Source of the DNA: an uncultured Ruminococcus sp.
Lineage (GTDB): Bacteria; Bacillota; Clostridia; Oscillospirales; Acutalibacteraceae
Assembly: GCA_946055445.1 (NCBI GenBank)
Contig: CAMGGF010000087.1
Location: 1 to 6,035 of the forward strand
Length of the DNA stretch: 6,035 bases
Direction: 5' to 3'
Positions within the stretch are counted from its first letter, which is position 1; each line of letters opens with the position of its first letter. Below the pieces are notes generated by a model. The model ran no database searches. It saw nothing but the letters and a program-made list of their open reading frames with translations, and was not told the origin of the DNA. Shown piece after piece: positions 4,471 to 6,035 of this stretch. The translations under genes were made by a program, and so were the position numbers.

Positions 4471-6035
4471 ATGAGCAAACAAAGACTAATCGGCGACTAT
4501 CCCGTAATCGGCATTCGCCCGACCATTGACGGCAGACGCGGTCCGTTAAAGGTACGCGAGTCGCTTGAAGAGCAAACGATGAATATGGCGAAGTCCGCCG
4601 CAAAACTGTTTGAAGACAATTTGCGCTATACCGACGGCGAGCCTGTGAAAGTGGTTATTGCCGACACCACCATCGGGCGTGTGGCAGAGGCCGCCGCGTG
4701 TGAAGATAAATTCCGCAAAGCGGGCGTGGCAATTACGCTGACGGTCACGCCGTGCTGGTGCTACGGCTCGGAAACGATGGATATGGACAAAAACACCATC
4801 AAGGCGGTTTGGGGCTTTAACGGCACCGAGCGCCCGGGCGCGGTGTATCTCGCATCCGTGCTTGCTTCCCACGCGCAAAAAGGCTTGCCCGCATTCGGCA
4901 TTTACGGCAAAGATGTGCAGGATATGGACGCGACGGAAATCCCCGACGATGTGAAAGAAAAACTCCTGCGCTTCGGCAGAGCGGCTGTCGCGGCGGCAAC
5001 GATGCGCGGCAAATCGTATCTCCAAATCGGCTCGATTTGCATGGGCATTGCAGGCTCGATTATCAACTGCGATTTCTTCGAGGAATATCTCGGTATGCGT
5101 GTGGAGTCTGTGGACGAGGTTGAGATTATCCGCCGTATGACCGAAGGCATTTATGACGAAGCGGAATTTCAAAAAGCACTCGCGTGGACAAAAGAAAACT
5201 GCAAAGAGGGCTTTGACAAAAACCCCGATTGGTTCAAAAAATCCGACGCAGAAAAGGAAGAGGCTTGGGCGTTCGTTGTCAAGATGATGTGCATTATCAA
5301 AGACCTGTACGGCGGCAATCCGAATTTGCCCGCAGGGTGTGAGGAAGAGGCTGTCGGGCACAATGCGCTGTGCGGCGGTTTCCAAGGGCAGCGCCAGTGG
5401 ACGGACTTTTACCCGAACTGCGACTATCCCGAGGCACTTCTCAACTCCTCGTTTGACTGGAACGGCGCGAGAGAAACCTATGTCCTCGCCACCGAAAACG
5501 ATACTTTGAACGGCGTTTCGATGCTGTTCGGCAAACTCTTGACCAACACCGCGCAGATGTTCTCCGATGTGCGTACCTATTGGAGTCCCGAGGCGGTTAA
5601 AAAAGCGACCGGTTATGAATTAGAAGGTGTCGCGAAAGAGGCGGGCGGCTTTATCCACCTGATTAACTCCGGCGCATCTGCGCTCGATTTCTGCGGCGAA
5701 GTCAAAGACGAAAACGGCAACGGTATCATCAAACCGTTCTGGGAAATGTGTGCGGCCGACCAAAAGAAATGCTTGGATGCAACCACTTGGAACGCGGCGG
5801 ATATGGGCTATTTCCGCGGCGGCGGATTCTCCTCTCGTTTCTTGACCCGCAGTGAAATGCCCGCCACGATGTGCCGTTTGAACATCGTGAAAGGCTTAGG
5901 CCCTGTGATGCAGATTGTCGAAGGCTATACCGTCAATCTCCCCGACGAGGTTTCCGACAAACTGTGGAAACGCACCGACTACACTTGGCCGTGCACTTGG
6001 TTTGCCCCGCGCATTACGGGCGAGGGCGCGTTCAA
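4471..6035 (+). CDS. fucI: L-fucose isomerase (partial, 3' end outside window)
   Basis: The product should interconvert L-fucose and L-fuculose, the first step of L-fucose use; the family also accepts D-arabinose. The 521 visible residues are open to the window edge; E. coli FucI has about 591, so roughly 70 are missing. Family features include an N-terminal GDYPVIGIRPTIDGRRGP, TPCWCYGSETMDM near 93-105, and WGFNGTERPGAVYL near 114-127. The Mn-binding Glu and Asp of FucI match E342 in ATENDTLNG and D366 in FSDVRTYW, 24 residues apart as in E. coli. The metal-binding His (E. coli H528) should lie just past the edge, after WFAPRITGEGAF. The enzyme is a cytoplasmic hexamer in E. coli. A strong promoter and ribosome binding site precede it, and the divergent AraC gene is the likely regulator. 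Kinase, aldolase or transporter genes would be expected to the right. Confidence 0.96.
   Translation, partial: MSKQRLIGDYPVIGIRPTIDGRRGPLKVRESLEEQTMNMAKSAAKLFEDNLRYTDGEPVKVVIADTTIGRVAEAAACEDKFRKAGVAITLTVTPCWCYGSETMDMDKNTIKAVWGFNGTERPGAVYLASVLASHAQKGLPAFGIYGKDVQDMDATEIPDDVKEKLLRFGRAAVAAATMRGKSYLQIGSICMGIAGSIINCDFFEEYLGMRVESVDEVEIIRRMTEGIYDEAEFQKALAWTKENCKEGFDKNPDWFKKSDAEKEEAWAFVVKMMCIIKDLYGGNPNLPAGCEEEAVGHNALCGGFQGQRQWTDFYPNCDYPEALLNSSFDWNGARETYVLATENDTLNGVSMLFGKLLTNTAQMFSDVRTYWSPEAVKKATGYELEGVAKEAGGFIHLINSGASALDFCGEVKDENGNGIIKPFWEMCAADQKKCLDATTWNAADMGYFRGGGFSSRFLTRSEMPATMCRLNIVKGLGPVMQIVEGYTVNLPDEVSDKLWKRTDYTWPCTWFAPRITGEGAF

Noticed and set aside
4546..5385. Long open frame (279 codons) on the minus strand within fucI
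   Set aside because: It is antisense to a clear, motif-rich fucI, has no ribosome binding site of note, and its translation (many His, Arg and Phe) looks like the complement of biased codons.

Overview
This 6-kb window looks like chromosomal DNA from an anaerobic Firmicute of class Clostridia, probably a gut member of the Oscillospirales/Ruminococcaceae side. The main reason is a SCIFF peptide gene next to its radical SAM maturase, a pair close to universal in Clostridia. Supporting signs are strong AAGGAGG-type ribosome binding sites, sigma-A-like promoters, AT-rich spacers between moderately GC-rich genes, and an L-fucose isomerase, which fits a host-glycan diet. The taxonomic call is inference.

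Layout, left to right. Bases 1-48 look like the terminal inverted repeat of an IS3-family insertion sequence whose body lies beyond the left edge. Bases 89-2069 hold a leftward ranthipeptide (SCIFF) operon. From a clear promoter at 2041-2069 it reads scfA (a 50-aa Cys-rich precursor at 1850-2002), then a terminator-like hairpin, then scfB (the radical SAM/SPASM maturase), then a 90-aa membrane protein that starts at TTG. Next come two more leftward genes joined by an ATGA overlap: an AraC-family regulator with an N-terminal cupin (3490-4344), followed by an Orn/Lys/Arg decarboxylase-family PLP enzyme (2066-3493). A 126-bp AT-rich region with divergent promoters separates the regulator from the rightward gene fucI (4471 to the right edge), which is cut about 70 codons before its expected end.

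How the parts work together. ScfB should bind the ScfA leader through its N-terminal RRE domain and install a thioether crosslink in the Cys-rich core. The hairpin between the two genes would give more precursor than enzyme. The AraC protein is well placed to sense a sugar-derived ligand and control the divergent fucI promoter. Its coupling to a decarboxylase-like gene is less expected.

The most interesting points are in ScfA. It has seven cysteines instead of the family's six, a short C-terminal extension carrying the extra one, and Gly at the position that is the Thr crosslink acceptor (Cys32-Thr37) in the characterised SCIFF peptide. I see no tRNA, rRNA or CRISPR array, and no stretch over 300 bases without a gene.
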